DNA from: Carpediemonas membranifera
Taxonomy: Eukaryota > Fornicata
NCBI GenBank assembly: GCA_019828565.1
Contig: JAHDYR010000002.1
Span: 248,001 to 312,000, forward strand
Direction of reading: 5' to 3'
Length of the DNA stretch: 64,000 nt
The notes below the pieces were generated by a model, which worked only from the letters and a program-made list of their open reading frames with translations, did not search any database and had not been told where the DNA came from. Below are positions 18,501 to 30,200 of this stretch, in pieces (position 1 is the first letter of the stretch; each line of letters begins with the position of its first letter). The position numbers and the translations under genes were made by a program.

Positions 18501-20056
18501 ATGGCCAACAAAGACAAGACGACTCTTGATGCATTGACAGCGGCCCATAAGCTATCAATCACTACCACGAACAGTATTGCAGGCGATGTTCCCTCGCTCA
18601 TTGACTGCGCATGCCGACGCCAATTGGAACAAGCTTCACTGATGTCCAGAATGCTGTTCGCGTTCAGGACGTTCAGGAGTAGACATGCTACCAACGATAC
18701 ACCGCAAGACGCCAAGAAACTTGATTCCCTCACCGCCATGCTCTCCGAGACCCCCCTCTCGAGCCAGCCGCGCAAGTCCTCCTCGATCGCGCCCGCTCGA
18801 TCCTCACCAGCGGCCCCCCGCTGTCCATGAACGTCGAGCTCGCGGAGGGGCAGGAGCTCCCGGCCGCCCTGCACACGCTCAACCAGGGCGCTTACCTTAC
18901 CAAGATGTATGACAAGATCTACAAGGCTCTCACGCCCGAGGCCAAGTGCCTCTGGTTCCTCTGCCGCAAGTTCTTCTTCACCTGGAACGTCGCCGAGAAG
19001 GACGGCGAGAGCTGTCAGTGGAATGCATTCGGGAGATGCTACCACCACCGCATGTACATGGGCCGACTCTTCATGCTCTGCATTGATGATTACGACACCT
19101 CTTTCACTAGGGCCAGAATGCCCAGGGCCCTCGAAGTCTATATCGAATGGTCAACCTACATCGACAGAACGCCCAAGGGCCTGTGGGGCTGGGGGCATAA
19201 CGATGTGGCTCACCTGGGGTTCAAGACATCTGGCTTCGTCGACCCGACCCGCCTCACCTTCCCCACCTGCCCCGCGGTCGCCGAGCTCGAGGCCAGCCAG
19301 CCCCCCTGGGAGAAGCACATGATGGTGACTGATGTGTCGATGAAGGGATATCGGACGTTCATCCTCACCCCAGTCGGCACTGTCATGGCCGGCTTCAATG
19401 CTCAGAGATATGTCGGCCCAGTCGACCGGGCGATCAGGAATCACTTCCACCCAGTCGCTGTGCCACCTGGCTTTGTCCCAGATCACATCATGCAGGGTAG
19501 CAGAGTTGCCATCCTCTCCATGGGCGATCGGCAGATGATCAGCGGGAGCAACTGGGATGGCCGCCTGGGACTCGGGCACGAGAATTGGGTGACCGGCTTC
19601 GTCGACCTGCCCTTCAGGGTTGACCGGGTCATGTCCGAATGGTTCTTCAACATATTCCTCAGCGGCCGCCAGCTGCTGTTCGCCGGAATGGTTCTCAAGC
19701 ATATCGCCAAGTCGGGCCTGCTTCCGGGATTCAATCAGCGCGACATCTGCCTCACACCCACCCCGCTCCGGTTCCCTGAGAGGGTCAAGGGGTTCTTCAT
19801 ATCACGCCAAGAGCTGATCTGGGTCACCGAGGGCAAGACCCATTATTGTAAGCATCATGAAGAACCCATCATTCTCCCCTTCGAAGCGACAAGTTTCTGT
19901 AAGGGCTCCTTCTGCAACCCGGCCGGCCAGTGGTTCGAGGCGTCACATGGCTCGGGCGAAGTGGCTGAGATGAAGGAGTGCGAGGCGCCGGCTCGTTCAT
20001 ATTTGCATACAATCGTCACTGTCGACGTCGACGCGTGGACCCCGGGCGCCGAGTGA
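18501..20056 (+). pseudogene. RCC1-like gene copy A, single frame break
   Basis: The 5' part starts MANKDKTTLDALTAAHKLS (ATG 18501) and reads to LTAMLSET. The frame then changes near 18750-18756 at GAGACCCCCCTCTCG, where intact copy C reads GAGATCCCCCCTCTCG. From 18827 a 409-aa frame continues uninterrupted to 20056. RCC1-type blades are visible, such as GLWGWGHNDVAHLGF and MISGSNWDGRLGLGHENW. Copy A keeps the frame at FPTCPAVAELEAS, where the other copies are broken. RCC1-family propellers act as GTPase exchange factors or protein scaffolds; the function here is unknown. It may be a functional gene if the C-run is a consensus error. Confidence 0.7.
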
Positions 20057-20094
20057 TAAAGACTGTTGTGAACATCTTGAAACACCCGCTGGGC

Positions 20095-20250
20095 AGAGTG
20101 AAGCGAGCCCTCCATCGGCTGCTTGGGGAGACAGCTCCGGCTGGTATCGCAGCTGTGAGCGTGTATCGCGGCGCCACGTCGGCTTCACGGCTGGCGGTCG
20201 GCGAGTCGGCAGTCAGAATTTGACATCCGCTGAACTGAGCGCCGGGAGCG
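20095..20250 (+). repeat. Duplicated 5' flank of RCC1-like copies B and C (first copy)
   Basis: About 155 bp immediately upstream of copy B (AGCGAGCCCTCC...GGGAGCG) recur almost unchanged at 23272-23418 upstream of copy C. The duplications therefore carried the promoter as well as the gene. Confidence 0.8.
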
Positions 20251-21456
20251 ATGAGCAGCGCTGATTCCACGCATGTTGCTGCTAGAGAGGCGCTTATCTC
20301 CGCATTCCGTCTTTCAGTCGCCATCACCGCCTCGATCCCCGGGGACATCCCCACATTGCTCAAAGAGGCCTTCTCCAGGCACTTCAACGAGCAGATGCCG
20401 GCCATCCACGACGCAGAGACCACAACTACACCGACCAGCGCCGAATCGCTCTATTCCCTCACCGCCATGCTCTCCGAGACCCCCCTCTCGAGCCAGCCGC
20501 GCAAGTCCTCCTCGATCGCGCCCGCTCGATCCTCACCAACGGCCCCCGCTGTCCATGAACGTTGAGCTCGCGGCGGGGCAGGAGCTCCCGGCCGCCCTGC
20601 ACACGCTCAACCAGGGCGCTTACCTTACCAAGATGTATGACAAGATCTACAAGGCTCTCACGCCCGAGGCCAAGTGCCTCTGGTTCCTCTGCCGCAAGTT
20701 CTTCTTCACCTGGAACGTCGCCGAGAAGGACGGCGAGAGCTGTCAGTGGAATGCATTCGGGAGATGCTACCACCACCGCATGTACATGGGCCGACTCTTC
20801 ATGCTCTGCATTGATGATTACGACACCTCCTTCACTAGGGCCAGAATGCCCAGGGCCCTCGAAGTCTATATCGAATGGTCAACCTACATCGACAGAACGC
20901 CCAAGGGCCTGTGGGGCTGGGGGCATAACGATGTGGCTCACCTGGGGTTCAAGACATCTGGCTTCGTCGACCCGACCCGCCTCACCTTCCCAGCTGCCCG
21001 AAGGTCGCCGAGCTCGAGGCCAGCCAGCCCCCCTGGGAGAAGCACATGATGGTGACTGATGTGTCGATGAAGGGATATCGGACGTTCATCCTCACCCCAG
21101 TCGGCACTGTCATGGCCGGCTTCAATGCTCAGAGATATGTCGGCCCAGTCGACCGGGCGATCAGGAATCACTTCCACCCAGTCGCTGTGCCACCTGGCTT
21201 TGTCCCAGATCACATCATGCAGGGTAGCAGAGTTGCCATCCTCTCCATGGGCGATCGGCAGATGATCAGCGGGAGCAACTGGGATGGCCGCCTGGGACTC
21301 GGGCACGAGAATTGGGTGACCGGCTTCGTCGACCTGCCCTTCAGGGTTGACCGGGTCATGTCCGAATGGTTCTTCAACATATTCCTCAGCGGCCGCCAGC
21401 CGCTCTTCGCTGGGATGGTTCTCAAGCATATTGTCCAGTCGGGCCTGCTTCCTGGA
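20251..21456 (+). pseudogene. RCC1-like gene copy B, two frame breaks and lost 3' end
   Basis: It starts MSSADSTHVAAREALISAF (20251), as in copy C. The frame breaks near 20480 (GAGACCCCCCTC, as in copy A) and again near 20990 (TTCCCAGCTGCCC, one base shorter than needed). Similarity to the other copies ends around 21456, at SGLLPG. After that unrelated sequence continues to 21654. It is truncated and almost certainly not functional as a full-length protein. Confidence 0.75.
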
Positions 21457-21683
21457 TACTTGTACATGGAGGAGGGAAGATTGAAAGGTGCGGTCACCCA
21501 CCCCAACAGAGGCATTGTAGACCTGGCACTTACCCTCGGCAAGGGCGGCTGCGATGTCAAACATGAGCCGGTGGAGCCAGCGGCTCAGTCAAGGTCAAGT
21601 CAAGTCAATTATTTCAGTCGACAACGAACCATGATGGTTACAGCACTGACATGAGAACCACACTATTGTAGGCGCTGAATGCA
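21457..21683. other. Unrelated sequence replacing the 3' end of copy B
   Basis: The frame of copy B runs on for about 65 codons here (YLYMEEGRLKGAVTHPNRG...) without similarity to the family. No gene is supported. It may mark a recombination or insertion boundary. Confidence 0.35.
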
Positions 21684-23258
21684 ATGAATAAGCTCACAAG
21701 TGTGAGTAGTTCAGTCGAAAGCTCGCTTTTTGCCGTATATGACCTCGCGATGCACACAACAAGAGAAGTATCGGGTGATATCCCTTCCCTCATCGCATCT
21801 GCCGCCCAGTTTCACTCCAACTACGATCCCTCATCAGAATATCATCAAGTATCAAGCTCCAAACGACCATATCCCGAGTGCCCTGCCCACCTCCTCTCTA
21901 TGCTCTCCAAACTTCCTCCCCTGCAACCAAACGCCCAGGCCTGCATTGACAAGGCCATCTCCATCCTAAGTCAAGGCCCCCACCTTAGTATGAACATCGA
22001 GCTGGCAGAGGGCGAGGCACTCCCAGATCATCTCTACACCCTGCTCCAGGGCACCCTCTGGGCCATCCTCATGCAAGCTGGCGCCGATCCAGACATGTAT
22101 GACACTGAACGAAAGCTGTACTCAGCAAACACAAAGAGCTTATGGTTCATATGCCGCAAGTTCTTCTTTACACACCAAGTTTCCGAACTCGACGGGGCCA
22201 AGACCGACCATTATTCCATTTATTTCCACCGTTTATACGCAGGTCGACTCTTCGCACGCGATATACTCCACGGCCACCACAGTTACGGGTCATATACACA
22301 CCTTCGCACTCCGCCGGTTATCAGTGCCCACTCAACGGCAGACGCCACATGTTCAATGCTCATACTCACCCCAAGAGGGTTGTACGGCTGGAGCACCAGC
22401 GCCCAATGCGAGCTCGGCTTCGAGAAATACACACCGCTCGTGCCGACGAGAATAAGATTCCCAGCCTGCCCAGCCATTACCGCGCTCGACAACACCCTAC
22501 CCCCATGGAAGAAGCATCGGCTGATAAGACAGGTTTCTCTCAACTACTACCACGCCTTTGTGCTAACCCCAGTCGGCCTGGCAGTATGTGGGTTCAAATC
22601 CCACTTTTTTGTCTCAGAATCCACTCCAACCATATTTCACCCTGTGTTAGGCGATATAGTGCCTGAATACATCATATCTGGAGCAGGGGCGACTGTTGTA
22701 TCAGTATCTGGTCATCAGTTGGTCGCTGGAGACAACTCTTACGGCCAGCTGGGACTAGGGCACTCAACCTCACGTCGTATGTCTGGCTTCGTCCCTGTAT
22801 TGTTCGAAGTCAACGCAATTCTCCACTCCGTGTGCAGCTTAGAGTTTTTCAATGTTTTTCTCAGTGGGCACCAGGCTCTGTTTGCTGGCCGAGTGCCCAA
22901 GTTTCTCTCCGTGTCCGGCCTTCTCCCCGGCTTTTCCCAGTACTCTTGCTGCGAAACTGCCCGACCTCTATGCTTTCCAGCCCGTGTGAGTCGTATTTAC
23001 GTTGATACATTCGAAGTTATATGGGTGAGTGAGAGTCTGACACATTGCTATGACTTCCGGGGCCACTATACCGTTCTGCTTGAGGCGATAGAGGTTGGTA
23101 GCTACTGTTCAGAGCCGTGCTTCATGGATGAGCGCGGAGCCTGGTTCCGGATGTCTGGAATGTGTGGCAGGGTGGCGCAGGTCAGGCCGTTTGGCAGTAA
23201 TCATTTGATTAGTTTGAGGCGAGTGTTGACTGAGGTTGATCTGGCCCCAGTCAAGTAA
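21684..23258 (+). CDS. Intact diverged RCC1-like paralog
   Basis: 524 aa in one uninterrupted frame, ATG at 21684. It aligns along its length with copies A-D: LSMNIELAEGEALPDHLYTL, SLWFICRKFFFTHQVSELDG, FPACPAITALDNTLPPWKKH and SGLLPGFSQYSCCET. A classic RCC1 blade, QLVAGDNSYGQLGLGHS, is visible, with further blades such as GLYGWSTSAQCELGF. At the two points where the other copies are broken, this paralog reads LSKLPPLQPNAQA and FPACPAITALD, which shows what the ancestral frame was. Its DNA is less GC-biased than its neighbours. Function unknown; a beta-propeller scaffold or exchange factor is likely. Confidence 0.8.
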   Translation: MNKLTSVSSSVESSLFAVYDLAMHTTREVSGDIPSLIASAAQFHSNYDPSSEYHQVSSSKRPYPECPAHLLSMLSKLPPLQPNAQACIDKAISILSQGPHLSMNIELAEGEALPDHLYTLLQGTLWAILMQAGADPDMYDTERKLYSANTKSLWFICRKFFFTHQVSELDGAKTDHYSIYFHRLYAGRLFARDILHGHHSYGSYTHLRTPPVISAHSTADATCSMLILTPRGLYGWSTSAQCELGFEKYTPLVPTRIRFPACPAITALDNTLPPWKKHRLIRQVSLNYYHAFVLTPVGLAVCGFKSHFFVSESTPTIFHPVLGDIVPEYIISGAGATVVSVSGHQLVAGDNSYGQLGLGHSTSRRMSGFVPVLFEVNAILHSVCSLEFFNVFLSGHQALFAGRVPKFLSVSGLLPGFSQYSCCETARPLCFPARVSRIYVDTFEVIWVSESLTHCYDFRGHYTVLLEAIEVGSYCSEPCFMDERGAWFRMSGMCGRVAQVRPFGSNHLISLRRVLTEVDLAPVK

Positions 23259-23271
23259 AGTAAATGTTAAG

Positions 23272-23418
23272 CGAGCCCTCCTCCGGCTGCTTGGGGAGAC
23301 AGCTCCGGCTGGTATCGCAGCTGTGAGCGTGTATCGCGGCGCCACGTCGGCTTCACGGCTGGCGGTCGGCGAGTCTGCAGTCAGAATTTGACATCCGCTG
23401 AACTGAGCGCCGGGAGCG
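23272..23418 (+). repeat. Duplicated 5' flank of RCC1-like copies (second copy)
   Basis: Near-identical to 20095-20250, directly upstream of copy C. A few substitutions are visible (for example CTCCATCGG there, CTCCTCCGG here). Confidence 0.8.
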
Positions 23419-24962
23419 ATGAGCAGCGCTGATTCCACGCATGTTGCTGCTAGAGAGGCGCTTATCTCCGCATTCCGTCTTTCAGTCGCCATCACCGCCT
23501 CGATCCCCGGGGACATCCCCACATTGCTCAAAGAGGCCTTCTCCAGGCACTTCGACGAGCAGATGCCCGCGATCCACGACGCAGAGACCACAACTACACC
23601 GACCAGCGCCGAATCGCTCTATTCCCTCACCGCCATGCTCTCCGAGATCCCCCCTCTCGAGCCAGCCGCGCAAGTCCTCCTCGACCGCGCCCGTTCGATC
23701 ATCACCAGCGGCCCCCCGCTGTCCATGAACGTCGAGCTCGCGGAGGGGCAGGAGCTCCCGGCCGCCCTGCACACGCTCAACCAGGGCGCTTACCTTACCA
23801 AGATGTATGACAAGATCTACAAGGCTCTCACGCCCGAGGCCAAGTGCCTCTGGTTCCTCTGCCGCAAGTTCTTCTTCACCTGGAACGTCGCCGAGAAGGA
23901 CGGCGAATGCAATCAATACTATTGGCGAGAGAGATTCTACCACCACCGCATGTACATGGGCCGACTCTTCATGCTCTGCATTGATGATTACGACACCTCC
24001 TTCACTAGGGCCAGAATGCCCAGGGCCCTCGAAGTCTATATCGAATGGTCAACCTACATCGACAGAACGCCCAAGGGCCTGTGGGGCTGGGGGCATAACG
24101 ATGTGGCTCAGCTGGGGTTCAAGACATCTGGCTTCGTCGACCCGACCCGCCTCACCTTCCCAGCTGCCCGAAGGTCGCCGAGCTCGAGGCCAGCCAGCCC
24201 CCCTGGGAGAAGCACATGATGGTGACTGATGTGTCGATGAAGGGATATCGGACGTTCATCCTCACCCCAGTCGGCACTGTCATGGCCGGCTTCAATGCTC
24301 AGAGATATGTCGGCCCAGTCGACCGGGCGATCAGGAATCACTTCCACCCAGTCGCTGTGCCACCTGGCTTTGTCCCAGATCACATCATGCAGGGTAGCAG
24401 AGTTGCCATCCTCTCCATGGGCGATCGGCAGATGATCAGCGGGAGCAACTGGGATGGCCGCCTGGGACTCGGGCACGAGAATTGGGTGACCGGCTTCGTC
24501 GACCTGCCCTTCAGGGTTGACCGGGTCATGTCCGAATGGTTCTTCAACATATTCCTCAGCGGCCGCCAGCTGCTGTTCGCCGGAATGGTTCTCAAGCATA
24601 TCGCCAAGTCGGGCCTGCTTCCGGGATTCAATCAGCGCGACATCTGCCTCACACCCACCCCGCTCCGGTTCCCTGAGAGGGTCAAGGGGTTCTTCGCATC
24701 AAACTTCGACCTGATCTGGGTCACCGAGGGCAAGAGCCATTATTGTAAGCATCATGAAGAACCCATCATTCTCCCCTTCGAGGCGACAGCTTTCAGCAGT
24801 TGCAGCTTCTGTAAGTGCGGCCAGTGGTTCAGGCCGTTGAAAGACTTGGATGAAGCTATTGAGATGGAAGACTGCGAGGCGCCTCGTTCAGATGTGCATA
24901 TGATCGTCACCGTCGACGTCGATCCGTGGACCCCGGGCGCCGAAGAGTCGACTGAATTGTGA
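23419..24962 (+). pseudogene. RCC1-like gene copy C, single frame break
   Basis: It starts MSSADSTHVAAREALISAF and is intact through LSEIPPLEPAAQVLLDRAR, where copies A, B and D are shifted. It breaks near 24155-24165 at TTCCCAGCTGCCC. The second frame continues from MMVTDVSMKGYRTF (24216) to the stop at 24962. The 3' end differs from copy A: SCSFCKCGQWFRPLKDLDEA replaces GSFCNPAGQWFEASHGSGE. It forms the left arm of an inverted repeat with copy D. Confidence 0.75.
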
Positions 24963-25268
24963 AGTGATATTGACTCCAGCTTGAGTCGGGTCCGAGTCTG
25001 CTTCTCAGCGATAAATCACAGTTCAACACGACTTCTGTCTGGAAGGTCTGGGTCTGTCACGCTGAGTGCTCAACTGTGAAGTGTGACTGGCTCGACTCCG
25101 CTTGTGACCGGAGATTTGATCAGATCGGTGGACTCGGAGGTAGACCCACAACGCACAGCCTCACCCTGATTGATGGGATGAGAAAAGTGGCGCAATTGAC
25201 TCGCACGTGTGTCGATAGTTATCTTTATCACAACTCTACCACATCACGTCCACATAAGTTCGCCAGGC
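23472..25268. repeat. Left arm of a ~1.8-kb inverted repeat
   Basis: From the coding start region of copy C (CCGTCTTTCAGTCGCC) to 25268 the sequence matches, in reverse orientation, about 33152-34951. Beyond the RCC1 stop, the matching part includes the GTGTCGATAGTTATCTTTATC segment. It ends with about 45 bp (CCACATAAGTTCGCCAGG) that correspond to the last codons of the Sfi1-like gene on the other arm. The 388 bp between copy C and the DENN gene contain no gene. Confidence 0.85.
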
Positions 25269-25350
25269 CAAAAACATAAAAAATCAGCCACCTCACACCA
25301 TACACAAGCAGAGTTTTATAAATACAAGTAAACGACCCACCTCCGGCATG

Positions 25351-26963
25351 TCACCCCGACCCCGCGAAGAAGTCGTCAAACGCTGCAGCCAGCTCCCCGC
25401 CCGCCCCCTCCTCTGCCTCCTCTCGCACCCCCACAAGTCCAAAGAGGTCACTCAACTCCTCAGTCACATCCTTTGACATGCTCTGCCTCTGCCTCTGCGG
25501 CGTGGCTGGGGCGTCTGTGACAGAATGGGCACGACTCCGGGCAGACCATGGTGCCTCGGGGGTGCCGCCTGCAATGTCTGCAACTGCTGGGGCAGCCATG
25601 CTCTTTGGCTTATATCTGTCATGTAACACAGGGAACTGTTCGATGGCAAAGCCCGGGGGCACTTCGCGGTAGACCCGAATATTCCTCATCGCCATTTCAA
25701 AGTCCGAGGGTCGAGCCAGCTTCTGTTTGAAAGCGTTGAATACACCCTTGAATCCAGTGATTGAAGGGCCCTCGCATTGGTACCTGACGCATGCCTCATC
25801 GCTGGTCTCGACGGCACGACGCCACTCAGCTCCAGCCTGGGTCTGTAGAAAGGCGGTTAGGAACTTGCTAGCTGTTCCACTGCGTGATTTGAGATAGCCG
25901 CTCATGTTGAAAGTCCTCTTAGCTTTGCCGTCAGTAACAATATCTTGAACAAACTGCTCAGTGTTTCGAACAAGCATGCACTGCAATTCACGGAGCTTGG
26001 AGGAAGAGTCAGGTCCGGGGGTCAGCTTGGAGAGAGGAGTGGCCACTGCCGCGGGAAGGGAGGGGATCTTCACGCCAGACATTGGCGTGACTCGGCCAGA
26101 GTCGACGTTAACGAGGACGGTACCGTCCGTGGCTTCGGCGGGGAGGGTTGAGAGGAAATATTCCTGGATTCCTATTATATATGAGGTCTGGGTAAGTTAT
26201 GTAAACCATAAATACGAACTGGTGCCATCAAATATTCGGCCATATGTTGGGGTAGAAGTGGAATAAAGACGCCAGACCACTCGTGCGGCGCCAGCATTGA
26301 GGGCATAGCTATGGCGCATGCTGTGAGAGTGTGCAACTCCCTAGCAACTATGAGAACTCGGTGCTCGAGCAGCAAGGCGCCAAGAAGCTTGACAAGCGCT
26401 GGTCCGTAAATTCTAGTAACAATAGGTGTGATATCAGTATGAATTGGCGGTGATCTGAGGTGTCTGGGCTGGATTATGAACGGTCCCACGGAGTTTGGCA
26501 AGTTGGGGTCGAGTTGCTCCGTTGCGAGGCGAAGAATGCTGGCGTGGAGTCGATCGTAAGAGAGGGCGCGGTGGGTGGCGATAAAGGTGGCCGCCTGGTC
26601 CAGGATGACGGAGTGGAGGAGCTTGCGTATGACGCGGGCGCCAACAAGCACTTCATATGTGTCGAAGCGTTTGCAAAGCGCAAAATACCGCGTGCCGTCG
26701 TCGGTGGTAAGAGTCATAGCGTATATGGAATGGAGGGACGTAAACTTGTCCGGGCTCGTCATATCCGTGAAGAAGAACTGCTTAATGCCAGGGATGTGCA
26801 GGCCGTCTCTGAAAAATGAATACTCCAGTTCCACTTCCTTCATACCGTTGCGTTTCACCTGGTTTGCAACGCAGAAGATATCAACAATGCCCATTTCAGA
26901 ATAGGCACAGTATCTTTGGGAACTTCGCGAAGTAGCAGGGACACTAAAGTGCGAACACAACAT
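25351..26963 (-). CDS. DENN-domain protein
   Basis: 525 aa from two exons, 26963-26207 and 26171-25351. The 35-nt intron (26206-26172) starts GTTTAC and ends TAATAG. Splicing gives APVRIYGIQEYFLSTLPAEA, closing the core DENN domain. The upstream DENN part is MGIVDIFCVANQVKRNG...YFALCKRFDTYE. The core is recognised by LLGALLLEHRVLIVARELHT and HEWSGVFIPLLPQHMAEYLM, typical DENN strands. The C-terminal part (VKDIVTDG to DDFFAGSG) is less conserved and ends acidic. DENN proteins are exchange factors for Rab GTPases in membrane traffic. Start: first ATG 26963, or the ATG before GIVDIFCV. Confidence 0.85.
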
Positions 26964-27227
26964 CCCATCACATGGAGATGTAGCTGTAGAGCTACGGTAT
27001 CAATGAGACAATAAGCCATATTCCTCGCCTATTTGTGCAAACCCGATGCTTCTGCGGGCCCTGGCAGGGGCGGGCAAGACGATGAGAGGAGCGGGTCGGC
27101 GGGTCATTATATGCGGGGGAGCTGGTGTTCAGAAGGATATCACCGTCTGATCCTGTGCCTTCGGCGCTGATTTATCGTTTACGTGAGTCGAAGTATTGGC
27201 CGACAAGCACGAAATTTTGTCTCGTGA
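26964..27227. promoter_or_regulatory. Shared divergent promoter region
   Basis: 264 bp between the starts of the DENN gene (minus) and the Sfi1-like gene (plus). It must hold both promoters; no motif is singled out. Confidence 0.4.
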
Positions 27228-30200
27228 ATGGAGCGAAGGAACGACACCTTGGCTGCTCTCGCGGATGTGCGGAAGATTTTGTACACCACGCGACGGCAGA
27301 ACCGGATTGTCACCCTCGCACACGTCATTGAGACCTACAACAAGACGAAGAACCAGAGATCTGCCCGAAACGACAGCTTTATCTACAAGTTTATCCTCCA
27401 AATGAGCATGATAGCGCATCCAGACTGGGAGGAGCGCTACAGGATTGCCCGGGAGCAGTATCTCGCCGTCATTAAGTCCGACACGTTCAACGAATCCCGT
27501 CTCATCAAACACGCCTTTACCAAGTGGCTTTCCAGGTACCAGGTGCGTGTCAACAGGCGAGTAGAGTCCAGTACTAGGTCTCATCGTGCAACACATGGCA
27601 AGGGGCGGGACTCCAGGCTTTATGCGTCAACTCTGGTCACTGACCGGGCTGGGGGTGACATGGGTGCGGGCGACCTCGTGAGCAGGAATAGGTATAGCGC
27701 AGCACAGCCTGTGGACGAGATGGGCATGACTTCGGGCTACCCGGAGTTTGGACAGAGTCGGTTCGACGCAGGCCTGCCTCCAAGGGCTCACCCCACCGAG
27801 CTTGGCCGCGCTGGATCCCAGCCTGCATTCGACGCGACGGGTCGCCCCACCGAGCTTGGCCGCGCTGGATCCCAGCCTGCATTCGACGCGACGGGTCGCC
27901 CCACCGATCTTGGCCGCGCTGGATCCCAGCCTGCATTCGACGCGAATGGTCGCCCCACCGAGCTTGGCCGCGCTGGATCCCAGCCTGCATTCGACGCGAC
28001 GGGTCGCCCCACCGAGCTTGGCCGCGCTGGATCCCAGCCTGCGTTTGGTGACATGACTGGCCGCGCACAGCAGCTTGACGCGAATGGTCGCCCCACCGAG
28101 CTTGGCCGCGCTGGATCCCAGCCTGCGTTTGGTGACATGACTGGCCGCGCACAGCAGCTTGACGCGAATGGTCGCCCCACCGAGCTTGGCCGCGCTGGAT
28201 CCCAGCCTGCGTTTGGTGACATGACTGGCCGCGCACAGCAGCTAGACGCGAATGGTCGCCCCACCGAGCTTGGCCGCGTTGGATCTCAGCCTGCATTCGA
28301 CGCGACGGGTCGCCCCACCGAGCTTGGCCGCGCTGGATCCCAGCCTGCGTTTGGTGACATGACTGGCCGCGCACAGCAGCTTGACGCGAATGGTCGCCCC
28401 ACCGATCTTGGCCGCGCTGGATCCCAGCCTGCATTCGACGCGACGGGTCGCCCCACCGATCTTGGCCGCGCTGGATCCCAGCCTGCGTTTGGTGACATGA
28501 CTGGCCGCGCACAGCAGCTTGACGCGAATGGTCGCCCCACCGAGCTTGGCCGCGCTGGATCCCAGCCTGCATTCGACGCGAATGGTCGCCCCACCGAGCT
28601 TGGCCGCGCTGGATCCCAGCCTGCATTCGACGCGACGGGTCGCCCCACCGAGCTTGGCCGCGCTGGATCCCAGCCTGCGTTTGGTGACATGACTGGCCGC
28701 GCACAGCAGCTTGACGCGAATGGTCGCCCCACCGATCTTGGCCGCGCTGGATCCCAGCCTGCATTCGACGCGACGGGTCGCCCCACCGATCTTGGCCGCG
28801 CTGGATCCCAGCCTGCATTCGACGCGACGGGTCGCCCCACCGAGCTTGGCCGCGCTGGATCCCAGCCTGCATTCGACGCGAATGGTCGCCCCACCGAGCT
28901 TGGCCGCGCTGGATCCCAGCCTGCATTCGACGCGAATGGTCGCCCCACCGAGCTTGGCCGCGCTGGATCCCAGCCTGCGTTTGGTGACATGACTGGCCGC
29001 GCACAGCAGCTTGACGCGAATGGTCGCCCCACCGAGCTTGGCCGCGCTGGATCCCAGCCTGCATTCGACGCGAATGGTCGCCCCACCGAGCTTGGCCGCG
29101 CTGGATCCCAGCCTGCGTTTGGTGACATGACTGGCCGCACCCATCAACTTGACGCAAACGGTCGCCCGAAGCCTCTAGGCCGTCTCGACACCCAAGCAAC
29201 CTACGCCGAGCTCGCCAGCATCCCCCAATCCGCCCGGTCCGTCGGCTTCGAAGAGAACTCGAGCGACCAGACCGAGACGATTGTCGGAATGACTGAGGAA
29301 GACATCAAGAAGCACGTTGAGACTCAGCGCCGCCGAGCTAAGGAGATTGACGCAGCCATTGTGTCTCTAACAGTCACGAGAGCGAAGAACCTCATGGGGG
29401 ATTGCTTCGATGCTTGGGCCGGCTTCGCAGAGATTCATGCCAAGTACTCGGCGATGGGTCGTGATGCTACCAACCACGCTAATGAGCTTGCGATCTTCCA
29501 TGCACTGGACCAATGGCGTCTGGGAACTGCCAAGCGGCTCGAGGACGGTGATCACGCGGATGACATGTACAGTGAGGCCGTGCAGCGTCGTTTCATTACC
29601 CTGTGGATGAAGCAGGCTCAGCGTAAGATCAGATGCGATGAGGCGGTGCTTATTCGAGACGAGCAGGCCGAGCAGGACGCCTTTAACACCTGGCGCAAGG
29701 CTGCCATCCTCTTGCAGCTTTGCCACCACTTCCAAGCTGACCTCCTCGACAGCAGAAGCACGCGCATGTTCGAGCGCTGGCACCATAGCGCTATGGAGAA
29801 GATGAAGACCCGTGAGCAGCAGACTAAGCTCCTCTTGGACGCGAGACATCGTCGTGAGACGGTCAAGCTCGTCAACTTCTTCAAGCATTGGGCCAAGCGT
29901 GCCGAGCTTGAGCATACCGCGACTGAGGCCAACCAGGCTCGTAATGAGCGCGCTCTTGAGACGATCTGGGCGATATGGCGCGCCTATACAGAAACCTCGG
30001 TCCACCGCCGCCATCAACTCGCCTTTGCTCTCGAAACCAGAGCTGACGCAACTGTCTCAAGAACTTTCACCCACTGGGTCGCGATGACTCGCCTAGAACA
30101 GCTGCTATGCGTCGAAATAGCCCGTAAGGAGGACAAGATGCTGCAGTTCTTCTACCACGAGTGGCGCGGGGAGGTTTCTCGGATGAAGAAGATCAGGGCG

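Noticed and set aside
25076-25279. 67-codon ORF repeated near 33.2-33.5 kb
   Set aside because: It recurs only because it lies in the inverted repeat; it covers RCC1 3' flank and a reversed piece of the Sfi1 end, not a gene.
27792-29165. Regular repeats that could suggest a CRISPR array
   Set aside because: The units are contiguous, without unique spacers, and are in-frame protein repeats.
27637-29199. Long minus-strand ORFs (up to 520 codons) across the Sfi1 minisatellite
   Set aside because: All frames stay open because the 54/84-bp units contain no stop in several frames; the plus frame continues into real Sfi1 repeats while the others end at the array.
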